From Clostridium gallinarum (GTDB lineage Bacteria > Bacillota > Clostridia > Clostridiales > Clostridiaceae), in the NCBI RefSeq assembly GCF_014836325.1, contig NZ_JACSQZ010000001.1, positions 1-64,000 of the forward strand: a stretch of 64,000 nucleotides of DNA, in the 5' to 3' direction. Of the stretch, positions 46,153-54,281 are shown piece by piece. Positions within the stretch are counted from its first letter, which is position 1, and every line of letters starts with the position of its first letter. Below the pieces are notes generated by a model. That model had not been told where the DNA came from. It saw nothing but the letters and a program-made list of their open reading frames with translations, and made no database searches. The translations under genes and the position numbers were made by a program.

Positions 46153-46674
46153 TTACAGCTTTATCCAATAACGTTCCTTAATATCACCATTTACTTCAAT
46201 ATATTTTTCAAATAATCCGCCATTAGCAATTATGGTTCTTTTACTTCCTATATTCTTCTTATTACAAGTTACAAGTATTTTATCTAATCCATACATTTTA
46301 CAAATTATAATAACTTGTCTAAGCATCTCTTTTGCATAACCTTTTTTTCTTTCACATGGGCGAACAGAATATCCTATATGACCTCCCCATGTACCAAGTA
46401 TAGGATGATTAATATGATGTCTAAAATTAATCATTCCAACAATTTTATTATCTGACATTCTTACTGCTATATAAGCACTAGAACTAACCTTGTCATCTGG
46501 AATAGTTTTACTATTTTCTCTTAATTCATTTTCCTTAATCCACTCTTCAGCTGTAGAGCATTCTTTTAAGTTTCCACATCCAGCCATAGTATCTCCACAT
46601 TCCAAAAATTCTCTTTTGTATTCCATAATATCATTAGCGTATTCTATAGTTGGTTTTATTAATTTTATTTCCAT
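46153..46674 (-). CDS. GNAT-family N-acetyltransferase
   Basis: A 173-residue acetyltransferase. It has MINFRHHINHPILGTWGGHIGYSVRPCERKKGYAKEM (motif A as RxxGYA) and VTCNKKNIGSKRTIIANGG, a well-conserved GNAT motif B of the YitI/PhnO-like predicted acetyltransferases. Substrate unknown. It is a different subfamily from the enzyme at 42876. Confidence 0.88.
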   Translation of the reverse strand: MEIKLIKPTIEYANDIMEYKREFLECGDTMAGCGNLKECSTAEEWIKENELRENSKTIPDDKVSSSAYIAVRMSDNKIVGMINFRHHINHPILGTWGGHIGYSVRPCERKKGYAKEMLRQVIIICKMYGLDKILVTCNKKNIGSKRTIIANGGLFEKYIEVNGDIKERYWIKL

Positions 46675-47068
46675 TTTTAAATCTTCTCCATCCTATATTT
46701 ATTTTATAAAAAATATTTTTTTCACTTTAATTTCCTTATACTCTCTTAACAATTAACTACTTATTTTTCTATTAATTGCTATGATTTAATTCTAATACCT
46801 TTTTAATGCAATTATCATCACTAAACTCTTTAGTTCTTATAAGATTATCAATCAAGTTAGTTTTTATTGGTAATTATATCATATTTTTACTTATTTTATA
46901 ACTTTGAATAAATAAAAAAGTACATCTATTTATTTTTTTATTACTCGGAGCTCTCTCTAAGTAATTTTAAAATTAATAGACGCACTTATAATCTAAAATA
47001 TATTAATTTCTTCTATAATCATAACTTTCTTATTATATTTCTCATATATACCCTTTCAAAAATAGTAT
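46675..47068. other. Gene-free stretch of about 390 bases
   Basis: It holds an imperfect long hairpin (AAGTACATCTATT ... AATAGACGCACTT, about 46919-46987) with an inner ATTACTCGGAGCTC / AAGTAAT stem. A minus-strand fragment near 46780-46870 reads FSDDNCIKKVLELNHSN with no start; this could be the end of a lost acetyltransferase gene. Nothing else stands out. Confidence 0.35.
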
Positions 47069-47380
47069 CTATTTTTCCTCATATTTATTTAGTAAAATTA
47101 AGATAGTACAATTTAATATAATATTAACAAGTATCATAATAAATTCTAAAACTATAGATGTACCTATTATATCCATTAAAGCTGTCCAGTCATTAATATT
47201 AATTAAATATTTTATATACAAACTTTGTAAATATATAGATAATAAACAAATACTCATACTTATAAATATAGATATATATCTTTTTTTATTACTAATCTTT
47301 TTCATTATAATAATTATTATTGGAATTAACCAAGAAATTAATCCTAGAAATAAACAACTTAGATTAAGTAAAGCAATCAT
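47069..47380 (-). CDS. Small three-span membrane protein
   Basis: A 103-residue hydrophobic protein with three predicted helices (about 3-26, 36-58, 70-96) and basic loops (KKISNKKRY). It begins 23 bases after the DUF4173 gene stop and so probably belongs to the same transcript. No family recognised. Confidence 0.6.
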   Translation of the reverse strand: MIALLNLSCLFLGLISWLIPIIIIIMKKISNKKRYISIFISMSICLLSIYLQSLYIKYLININDWTALMDIIGTSIVLEFIMILVNIILNCTILILLNKYEEK

Positions 47381-47402
47381 GCTATATACCTCTTTCTAAA
47401 TC

Positions 47403-49256
47403 TTATTTTAATACATTCTCATTCATATAGTTATACTCATACCAATGTTCAGTTAACACTTTTTTATTTACCCATAGATTATAATATTCGTTACTTACTA
47501 CTCCATTTTTTCTTCCTTCACTAAGAGCTTCTTTTGCATCTAAAGAAAGTGTTGATAAATACCATAAATCTATTTCAGCTCTTTTTTCTATAAGCTTTAT
47601 ATTTTCTTTTGCAATAAAATTATCTATATTTATATAATTTAATCCTATATAAATTATCATAGCTGTAATTGCTATAGGTTTAAATAAAACTTTCTCTCTA
47701 ATTATAAATGCAAGAAGTAGCACTAATGATATACATAAAAATAATGTGAAAACTTGAACTAATATTCTAAGCCTTGTGTATCCAAATTCACTTATATATA
47801 AGTTCATTTTATATATTGCAGCTGTTCCCATATTTAAAGTTAAAAGAGTAATTATGCTATACATTATATTTAAAACACTGTTTACTTTTGAATTTTTTAC
47901 ATCTGTTTTTAATTTAATTGTTATTATAGTAACTAAATTAATAAATACTAAAAATACTAATTGGAAAAATCCTTTTCTTGCATATTCTGAAAAACTAAAT
48001 CCTTCTGGTAAAGCTTTGTTTAAATATAGATAAGATACTTGAATTTTTGTAAATACTAAATACACTAAAATTACAGATACTAATACTGTTATTACTGTTG
48101 TTGAGTTCAATGTTTTATTAATATTTTTATTATTTACCTTTATAACTTTAGTTGATGATAATCCATAGTTTAATCCATAAATTATAAACATAAGCATACT
48201 AGCCAATATAAATCTAATAATAAAATCATAAATATTTTTTATATTAATATAGTCCCAAATATTAGATAAATAATAGTTAAATATCTCATCTGCTCCCGAA
48301 AGTAGCATCAATAATACTATAAGTGTAGGAATAGAAATAAATAGACCTTTAATTACATATTTCATATACCCATTTTTCTTTTCAGAATCTACACTTCCAA
48401 ACCTATCTTTTAATTCTTTTGGAAGCTTTGTTGTATTTTCTATAGACTCTGCAAGTATTAATTCTAAAAATGCTGCTATAAAGCTTATTGCCTTGAATTC
48501 AACTTTATCATAAGTTAAAAGTAAAAATCCAGAAAACAAGCTAATAGGAATAACTATTAAATTTAACACTCTAAATACTTCATTTGTAAATATTCCATAG
48601 GTTATTGACAATATAAAGCTTGAAATTAAGAAGAAGAAACCTATTATACTTTTATTTTTAATTCCAACTATTTTTATAAAAGTTCCAATCATTAATAATA
48701 TTATAATAGGAACTGAAACTCCTAAATAATTAAATACAAACACAGAAAATAGTGCTCCTATTAATAAAGCTAATCCTATAAGTCCTATAGCCTTATTGCT
48801 ATCCATTCTTCCTTTCTCTAATTCTATAAAAGGCTTTTTTTCTTTAAAAGCATTACTCATACTATATGCTCTTGCTAAAGATTCTACCGCAAAGGATTTA
48901 TAGTTTAATAATCCACATTTTATAATTAAACTTCTTAACATTCCCTCTTCTACTTTATTTAAATTACTTACAAAACTACAATTTTCAAATACTAAATCCT
49001 CATTTAATAATTTTACTTCTGAATTACTACAATCAATAAAAATTAAATTTATATTGTAGTTTTCTACTTTAAAAGTTTTATCATGCTTTATTATCTTTGC
49101 TGAACCTATTTCTACATTATCTTTAGTCCATCTCTCAATACACTTTTCTGGAGTTTCATTATCCCTTATAACAATAATCGGCATTCTATTTTTTTCTCTA
49201 TTTAATAAAAGGATTCTTTCTCCTTTCATTAAAACTAAAGATACAGCATTGACCAT
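47403..49256 (-). CDS. DUF4153/DUF4173 membrane protein
   Basis: A 617-residue protein. The N-terminus (about 1-130) is a soluble domain, MVNAVSLVLMKGERILLLNR, with a rather NUDIX-like or phosphodiesterase-like strand pattern, followed by about 12 membrane helices. The segment SEYARKGFFQLVFLVFINLV is the DUF4173 signature. DUF4173 proteins often sit near two-component or XRE regulators. It starts 12 bases after the stop of the small XRE gene, so an operon with the regulator and DUF2975 gene is likely. Function unknown. Confidence 0.75.
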   Translation of the reverse strand: MVNAVSLVLMKGERILLLNREKNRMPIIVIRDNETPEKCIERWTKDNVEIGSAKIIKHDKTFKVENYNINLIFIDCSNSEVKLLNEDLVFENCSFVSNLNKVEEGMLRSLIIKCGLLNYKSFAVESLARAYSMSNAFKEKKPFIELEKGRMDSNKAIGLIGLALLIGALFSVFVFNYLGVSVPIIILLMIGTFIKIVGIKNKSIIGFFFLISSFILSITYGIFTNEVFRVLNLIVIPISLFSGFLLLTYDKVEFKAISFIAAFLELILAESIENTTKLPKELKDRFGSVDSEKKNGYMKYVIKGLFISIPTLIVLLMLLSGADEIFNYYLSNIWDYINIKNIYDFIIRFILASMLMFIIYGLNYGLSSTKVIKVNNKNINKTLNSTTVITVLVSVILVYLVFTKIQVSYLYLNKALPEGFSFSEYARKGFFQLVFLVFINLVTIITIKLKTDVKNSKVNSVLNIMYSIITLLTLNMGTAAIYKMNLYISEFGYTRLRILVQVFTLFLCISLVLLLAFIIREKVLFKPIAITAMIIYIGLNYINIDNFIAKENIKLIEKRAEIDLWYLSTLSLDAKEALSEGRKNGVVSNEYYNLWVNKKVLTEHWYEYNYMNENVLK

Positions 49257-49268
49257 ATTACACCTCCA

Positions 49269-49475
49269 CTATTCATTTACATATTCTAATATATCTCCAG
49301 GCTGACAATTAAGTTCCCTACAAATTGCTTCTAAAGTTGAGAATCTTATTGCTTTTGCCTTATTATTTTTTAATATAGAAAGATTTGCATTAGTTATTCC
49401 TACTCTTTCAGCTAAATCATTTAAAGAAACCTTTCTCTTAGCCATCATAACATCTAAATTTACAACTATTTTCAT
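49269..49475 (-). CDS. Small XRE-family regulator (YozG-like)
   Basis: A 68-residue single-domain Cro/C1 helix-turn-helix: LDVMMAKRKVSLNDLAERVGITNANLSILKNNKAKAIRF... and LEAICRELNCQPGDILEY, the hallmark end of the YozG/HTH_26 group. It follows the DUF2975 gene by 13 bases. The same pair, YozG-YoaS, is known from Bacillus subtilis. It probably regulates this operon. Confidence 0.88.
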   Translation of the reverse strand: MKIVVNLDVMMAKRKVSLNDLAERVGITNANLSILKNNKAKAIRFSTLEAICRELNCQPGDILEYVNE

Positions 49476-49488
49476 GTTATTCTCCTTA

Positions 49489-49983
49489 TCATATAGTTAA
49501 ATCATTTTCCTCTTTAAAGGATACAGCTTTATCAAATACTCTAGCTAAAATATATATAAAGGCAGATGCAAACAAGAAAATAAATACCTCCATATCAGTA
49601 TGAATTCCCATATTATCTACATAAATAAATTTAAAATCTTTAAAATTAGAATTTAAAAGTAAATTTAATAAATAACACATCGATATTATTAAACATGATA
49701 CAGATATTTTCTTAAAAGCTATTGCATTAGACCTAACAAAGGGATCCCCTTTAATTAAAGTATTAATTATTCCTTTTAACATAAATACTATATAAAACAA
49801 ACTTCCTATCCCTAATGCCAATAACATTATTATTAAACCTTTATTAATTATTAAGTTTTGTATTCCTCGCTTTATAAAAGTATCATATATAAGTATCCCT
49901 GTAAGAATTACACCTAAAATAATACTAAAATTAAGAGTAATTGATAATACTTTTGATAATTTTCTTTCATCCTTTAGTTCCAT
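49489..49983 (-). CDS. DUF2975 membrane protein (YoaS-like)
   Basis: A 164-residue protein with four membrane helices: about 14-35, 45-68, 90-110, and 125-148. The conserved loop IKGDPFVRSNAIAFKKIS is typical of DUF2975. It is first in an apparent DUF2975-XRE-DUF4173-small membrane operon. These pairs resemble membrane-anchored sensor plus small repressor modules. Confidence 0.85.
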   Translation of the reverse strand: MELKDERKLSKVLSITLNFSIILGVILTGILIYDTFIKRGIQNLIINKGLIIMLLALGIGSLFYIVFMLKGIINTLIKGDPFVRSNAIAFKKISVSCLIISMCYLLNLLLNSNFKDFKFIYVDNMGIHTDMEVFIFLFASAFIYILARVFDKAVSFKEENDLTI

Positions 49984-50126
49984 AAAATCCCTCCTATCAT
50001 TAAATCTATATTATCACTATTTCATATCTTTATCAAGATATTTTTATCGTAAAACAATATATTTTTATTATTTCGCATCAATTGTTTTTGTGTATTTTAA
50101 ACTAATATATTAAATTTATCTAAACA

Positions 50127-50173
50127 AAAATGTGTTTTGAAAAATAATTTTTATATTCTTCAAAACACATTTT
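50127..50173 (-). terminator. Terminator after the pentapeptide/pore gene
   Basis: AAAATGTGTTTTGAA / TTCAAAACACATTTT, perfect 15-base stem. Confidence 0.75.
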
Positions 50174-50185
50174 AAATTTACTTTT

Positions 50186-51376
50186 TTATCTTACTATTTT
50201 CTTTACTAATGATCCAACTCCAACTCCTATCATCAATACTCCTATTATCATTTCAAGATTACTTATCATATATGATCTTGGTGAAGGTTGAGCTTCATTT
50301 AAACCTATAGCTGCAAACATTCCTACACTTAAATTTAAAGATTCATTAAAGTCCTTTAAAAATGTTCTTAAGTTTAATACCTTATAAATATTATCACTAT
50401 ATGTAATTATTTCTTCATTTACCTTTATTCCAAAGAATAAATATAAAATTGAAAATAGTAATATCATAAATAATGAAAAATAAATTGCATAAAGTGGTCT
50501 TTCTCCATAGCCACATGTAATTAACTGAATGGTAGATGAAATTTTAGGTAAAGGCTTAAGGGCTTTTCTTTGAGTTTTTCTACATAAAAAATAATACTCA
50601 CCAAAATTATTATTTAAATTATTATCTTTAAACTTATCTGCAATATTTTCATAGACAGTATATATTCCTTCATATTCATCCCTAGTTTTTTCTCTAAGCT
50701 TAATTTTATCTATAAATGTTTTTTCATCCATCTTACTTTTATCTTTATCTCTAAACTCTAAATCTTTTATATAGGTATTTACTATTTTAGCTCCTGAAAG
50801 GTCTGTATCAGAAATTATAACCATATCTAAATTTGAATTAAATATCATTCCACTACTCATATCACTTAATTCAAAATTAGTATTTTTTAAATTACAATTA
50901 TCAAAAATTATATATTCAATAGTTGAATATATAAACTTTGCATATATATTGCAATTATTAAATTCACAAGAAAAATTTCCTTCTTTATTTAAATTAGGCT
51001 TTTCATCACTATCTTTCTTAACAAAGGTACAGTTTTGAAAAACTACTCCCCCTCCCATAAAATCACATTCTTCAAAATAACAAGCAATAAATCTACAATT
51101 AGTAAATTTAATATTAGAAAATCTACATTTAATAAATTTAGCACAAATTATATCTAAATCTTTAACTTCTTCAAATTCATCTTCTTTCTTAGGATGTCCT
51201 CCACCTAAAACTAACTTTCTATGCTCTTTAAAACTGTATTTTTCACTTGCACTATATTCTGAATTAATCCCTTTATTTTCAGATAACTTTTCAAACAGCT
51301 TATTATTATTAGCTCTTCTTTTATTTATTTGCTTTTTAGCTACAAAAACTTCTTCTTTAAAATTAACATAGGTCAT
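50186..51376 (-). CDS. Pentapeptide-repeat protein with C-terminal pore-like membrane region
   Basis: A 396-residue protein. A basic N-terminus (about 12-60) is followed by pentapeptide-like repeats (about 75-215; AKFIKCRFSNIKFTNCRFIA, then CYFEECDFMGGG and NTNFELSDMSSG). After a linker the C-terminus has two helices (about 297-320 and 370-392) around a re-entrant-like stretch NLSVGMFAAIGLNEAQPSP. That helix-pore-helix layout resembles small two-span cation channels. The combination suggests a channel with a large cytoplasmic beta-helix, but no TVGYG-type filter is present, so the pore idea is inference. Confidence 0.65.
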   Translation of the reverse strand: MTYVNFKEEVFVAKKQINKRRANNNKLFEKLSENKGINSEYSASEKYSFKEHRKLVLGGGHPKKEDEFEEVKDLDIICAKFIKCRFSNIKFTNCRFIACYFEECDFMGGGVVFQNCTFVKKDSDEKPNLNKEGNFSCEFNNCNIYAKFIYSTIEYIIFDNCNLKNTNFELSDMSSGMIFNSNLDMVIISDTDLSGAKIVNTYIKDLEFRDKDKSKMDEKTFIDKIKLREKTRDEYEGIYTVYENIADKFKDNNLNNNFGEYYFLCRKTQRKALKPLPKISSTIQLITCGYGERPLYAIYFSLFMILLFSILYLFFGIKVNEEIITYSDNIYKVLNLRTFLKDFNESLNLSVGMFAAIGLNEAQPSPRSYMISNLEMIIGVLMIGVGVGSLVKKIVR

Positions 51377-51424
51377 AAAATTTCTCCCTTAATTTACTTT
51401 ACCTATATTATTTACAATTTTTTA

Positions 51425-52819
51425 TTATAAATTCCAAGCTTTCTTTAACAAAATAATAGCTTTCTCCATTTCCTCATTTTTAAGGCTAGCATAGCCTAAG
51501 AAAACAGTACTTTTCTCATCAGGCTTATTTAAATAGGAGTTAGATAAACCTAAAATTCTTATTTCCTTTTCTTCAGCAGCTTTTATAAGTTCTTCTTCAC
51601 TCATTCCATTATTAACTTTAAGAAGTAAATGAAGTCCTGAATTAGTTCCTATAATATCTGTATTAGGTAAGTATTTTTTTATTAGCAATACTAAAAATTC
51701 TCTTTTTTTCTTATATATATTTCTCATTCTGTTTAAATGTCTTTCAAAATACCCTTCATTAATAAATTTAACTAAAGCTTGCTGAGAAAGCCTTGAAACT
51801 GTACATGCTAAAAAGCTAAAGTCTTTTCTATAAATATTCATTAATTCATCTGGCAATATCATATATGCAATTCTTGTAGATGGGAAAAAGCATTTTGAAA
51901 ATGTTCCCAGGTAAATTACCTTTCCCTTACTATCTAAACTTTGTAATGCTGGTATTGGTTTTCCTTCAAACCTAAATTCACTATCATAATCATCCTCTAT
52001 TATATATCTACCCTTTTTCTCCTCAGCCCAATTTAAAAGATTAAGCCTTCTATTAACTGGCATAATAACTCCTGTTGGAAACTGATGAGATGGTGTTATA
52101 TGAAGGACTTCAACATTATTAGTATTTAAACTTTCTATTTTAATTCCTTGTTCATCTATTGGAATTGCCTTTGAATCTATATCATTTATTTTAAATATTT
52201 TTCTTATCTTATAATATCCTGGTTCCTCAGTAGCATAAGTCTTATCTCTACCAATTATATTTATTAAAACTTGAATTAAATATTCACTTCCTGATCCTAT
52301 AATTAAGTTATCTACACTAGCATTAACCCCTCTAGAAAATTTTAAATAATTTAATATTGCTTCTCTTAAATTTCTATCTCCTTGAGAATGCCCTATTTGT
52401 AATAAGTCCTTATTCTCTTCACTTATAATATCTTTATTTATTTTTTTCCATATTGAATATGGAAAGCTTTCTAAATCTACTCTACTAGAATAAAATTCAT
52501 ACTTATATGGTTTTTTAACCTTTAATTTTTCTCTTTTATTTTCCTTAACAGTATTTATATTTACTACTCCTTGAAGCTTTGAAACAAAATATCCCTTCTT
52601 AGGAATAGAAATTATATATCCTTCTGCTTTTAACTGCTCATAGGCTGCTTCTATAGTATTTTGACTAACTCCTAAATGCTTAGATAATTTTCTCTTTGAT
52701 GGCAGTTTACTATTAGCTTCTAATCTTCCAACTTGAATTTCTTCCTTTATAAAATTGTAAAGTTGAATATATTGTGGAACATTACTTTTAGAATTCAAAT
52801 TTATCGTTAATATGTCCAT
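51425..52819 (-). CDS. MocR/PdxR-family regulator (GntR head, aminotransferase body)
   Basis: About 464 residues from ATG 52819. The GntR winged helix (about 1-75) has IQLYNFIKEEIQVGRLEANSKLPSKRKLSKHLGVSQNTIEAAYEQL. The PLP-binding aminotransferase-like domain has HITPSHQFPTGVIMP, DDYDSEFRFEG and the PLP Lys in YLGTFSKCFFPSTRIAY. MocR proteins sense PLP or its amino acid adducts. The gene is divergent from alanine racemase, a PLP enzyme, which suggests it regulates alr. Confidence 0.93.
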   Translation of the reverse strand: MDILTINLNSKSNVPQYIQLYNFIKEEIQVGRLEANSKLPSKRKLSKHLGVSQNTIEAAYEQLKAEGYIISIPKKGYFVSKLQGVVNINTVKENKREKLKVKKPYKYEFYSSRVDLESFPYSIWKKINKDIISEENKDLLQIGHSQGDRNLREAILNYLKFSRGVNASVDNLIIGSGSEYLIQVLINIIGRDKTYATEEPGYYKIRKIFKINDIDSKAIPIDEQGIKIESLNTNNVEVLHITPSHQFPTGVIMPVNRRLNLLNWAEEKKGRYIIEDDYDSEFRFEGKPIPALQSLDSKGKVIYLGTFSKCFFPSTRIAYMILPDELMNIYRKDFSFLACTVSRLSQQALVKFINEGYFERHLNRMRNIYKKKREFLVLLIKKYLPNTDIIGTNSGLHLLLKVNNGMSEEELIKAAEEKEIRILGLSNSYLNKPDEKSTVFLGYASLKNEEMEKAIILLKKAWNL

Positions 52820-52853
52820 TTCATCACCCAATCTGATACCATAAATTTTATCA

Positions 52854-52909
52854 AAACTGATACTTATCAAAGTTTCAGTTTATGTATATAATATTATCAA
52901 TGGTAATAT
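52854..52909. promoter_or_regulatory. Shared mocR/alr control region
   Basis: The plus-strand alr promoter is TTATCA (52864-52869), 17 bases, TATAAT (52887-52892). Overlapping the -35 is AAACTGA-TACTTATCAAAGTT-TCAGTTT (52854-52881). TATCAAAACTG / TATCAAAGTTT form a direct repeat. A second palindrome ATATTATCAATGGTAATAT covers 52891-52909. These are candidate MocR binding sites. Confidence 0.55.
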
Positions 52910-52940
52910 TAAGAAGTCAATGATAGTAAGGAGATTTAGT

Positions 52941-54098
52941 ATGAATTTATTACATCCAATTTGGGCAGAAATTAATTTAAACAATTTAATAAATAATATT
53001 GAAGAAATAAAGAAAAAATCTCATAACAGTGAAATAATTGGAGTTGTAAAAGCTAATGCTTATGGTCATGGAGCCGTTGAAATCTCTAAAACTTTATTAA
53101 ATTGCAATGTAAAAAAACTTGCAGTTGCAAATATTGTAGAAGCTATAGAACTTAGAGAAAATGATATTGATGCTCCAATAATGCTTCTTGGAATAAGTGA
53201 AGATTATGCAATTGATTCATTAATACAATATAACGTTGAACCAACAGTTTCATCTTTAGAATTTGCAAAAAAATTAAATTCTAAAGCTATAGAAACTAAT
53301 AAAAAAATAAAAATTCATATTGCCATTGACTCTGGAATGGGTAGAATAGGCTTTAGAAATACAGATAGTGATATTAATGATATAGTTAATATTTCTAAAT
53401 TAAGTAATTTAGAAATAGAAAGTATTTTTTCTCACTTTTCAACAGCTGATTCAATGGATAAAAGCTATTCTAATAAACAAATGGATATTTATAATTCAAT
53501 AATAAATAAACTAAAAGAACAAAATATAAAGATAGAAAAAAAGAATTTTTCTAATAGTGCAGCTATAATAGATATTCCTGAAAGTCACTATAACTATGTT
53601 AGACCTGGAATAATACAGTATGGTTATTATCCTTCTAATGAAGTTAATACTACTGATTTTAATATTAAGCCTGTTTTAACTTGGAAAACTAGAATTATTC
53701 ATATTAAAGAAGTAGAAGAAAATGAATATATAGGATACGGAAAAAATTATAAAACAACTAGAAAGACTAAGGTAGCTACACTTCCAGTTGGATATGCAGA
53801 TGGATATTCAAGAGGACTTTCTAATAAAGGTAAGGTTATAATTAACGGAAAATTAGCACCTATAATAGGAAATGTATGTATGGATCAATTTATGGTTGAT
53901 GTAACTGATATTCCTGATGTTAAATTAGATAATGAAGTTATACTTCTAGGATCTGATGGAGATATTAAATTCGATGCAGATGATATGTCAGAAATATTAA
54001 ACACTATAAGCTATGAAATTCTTTGTCTTATAGGCCGTAGAGCCCCTAGGGTTTATATTAAAGATGACAAAATAATGGGAATAAGATACCTTATGTAA
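52941..54098 (+). CDS. alr: Alanine racemase
   Basis: A 385-residue fold-type III PLP enzyme. PLP Lys37 is in GVVKANAYGHGA. The C-terminal part has the usual RPGIIQYGYYPS, a catalytic Tyr near EYIGYGKNYKTTR, and PVGYADGYSRG. It makes D-alanine for peptidoglycan. The start is ATG 52941, preceded by AAGGAG; the frame is open seven codons earlier but lacks a site. Divergent from a MocR regulator. Confidence 0.96.
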   Translation: MNLLHPIWAEINLNNLINNIEEIKKKSHNSEIIGVVKANAYGHGAVEISKTLLNCNVKKLAVANIVEAIELRENDIDAPIMLLGISEDYAIDSLIQYNVEPTVSSLEFAKKLNSKAIETNKKIKIHIAIDSGMGRIGFRNTDSDINDIVNISKLSNLEIESIFSHFSTADSMDKSYSNKQMDIYNSIINKLKEQNIKIEKKNFSNSAAIIDIPESHYNYVRPGIIQYGYYPSNEVNTTDFNIKPVLTWKTRIIHIKEVEENEYIGYGKNYKTTRKTKVATLPVGYADGYSRGLSNKGKVIINGKLAPIIGNVCMDQFMVDVTDIPDVKLDNEVILLGSDGDIKFDADDMSEILNTISYEILCLIGRRAPRVYIKDDKIMGIRYLM

Positions 54099-54281
54099 AG
54101 ATTGCTAAGCAATCTTAAATTAAGAATGAAGAATTAAAAATGTAAAATTAAGGAGGTTTTGCACAGCAAAACTTAATTTAAATTGGTGCAAAGCACCTTT
54201 TATTTAAAAATCTGAAGGATTTTTTTCCTTAATTCTACATTCTTAATTTTAATTTTTCATTATAAAAATGTTCGCATTTTT
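54098..54281. repeat. Compound inverted repeat with five small hairpins
   Basis: Outer arms of about 35 bases are at 54119-54153 and 54225-54261 (AATTAAAAATGTAAAATTAA-type on both ends, complementary). Inside or beside are five short hairpins: AAGATTGC-TAA-GCAATCTT (54098-54116), GTTTTGC-ACA-GCAAAAC (54156-54172), GGTGC-AAA-GCACC (54185-54197), AAATC-TGAAG-GATTT (54208-54222) and AAAAATG-TTCG-CATTTTT (54264-54281). It lies between convergent alr and asnB. Confidence 0.7.

Noticed and set aside
46780-46870. Minus-strand fragment FSDDNCIKKVLELNHSN as an acetyltransferase end
   Set aside because: Only about 30 codons, no start codon, and similarity is too weak to annotate as a pseudogene.
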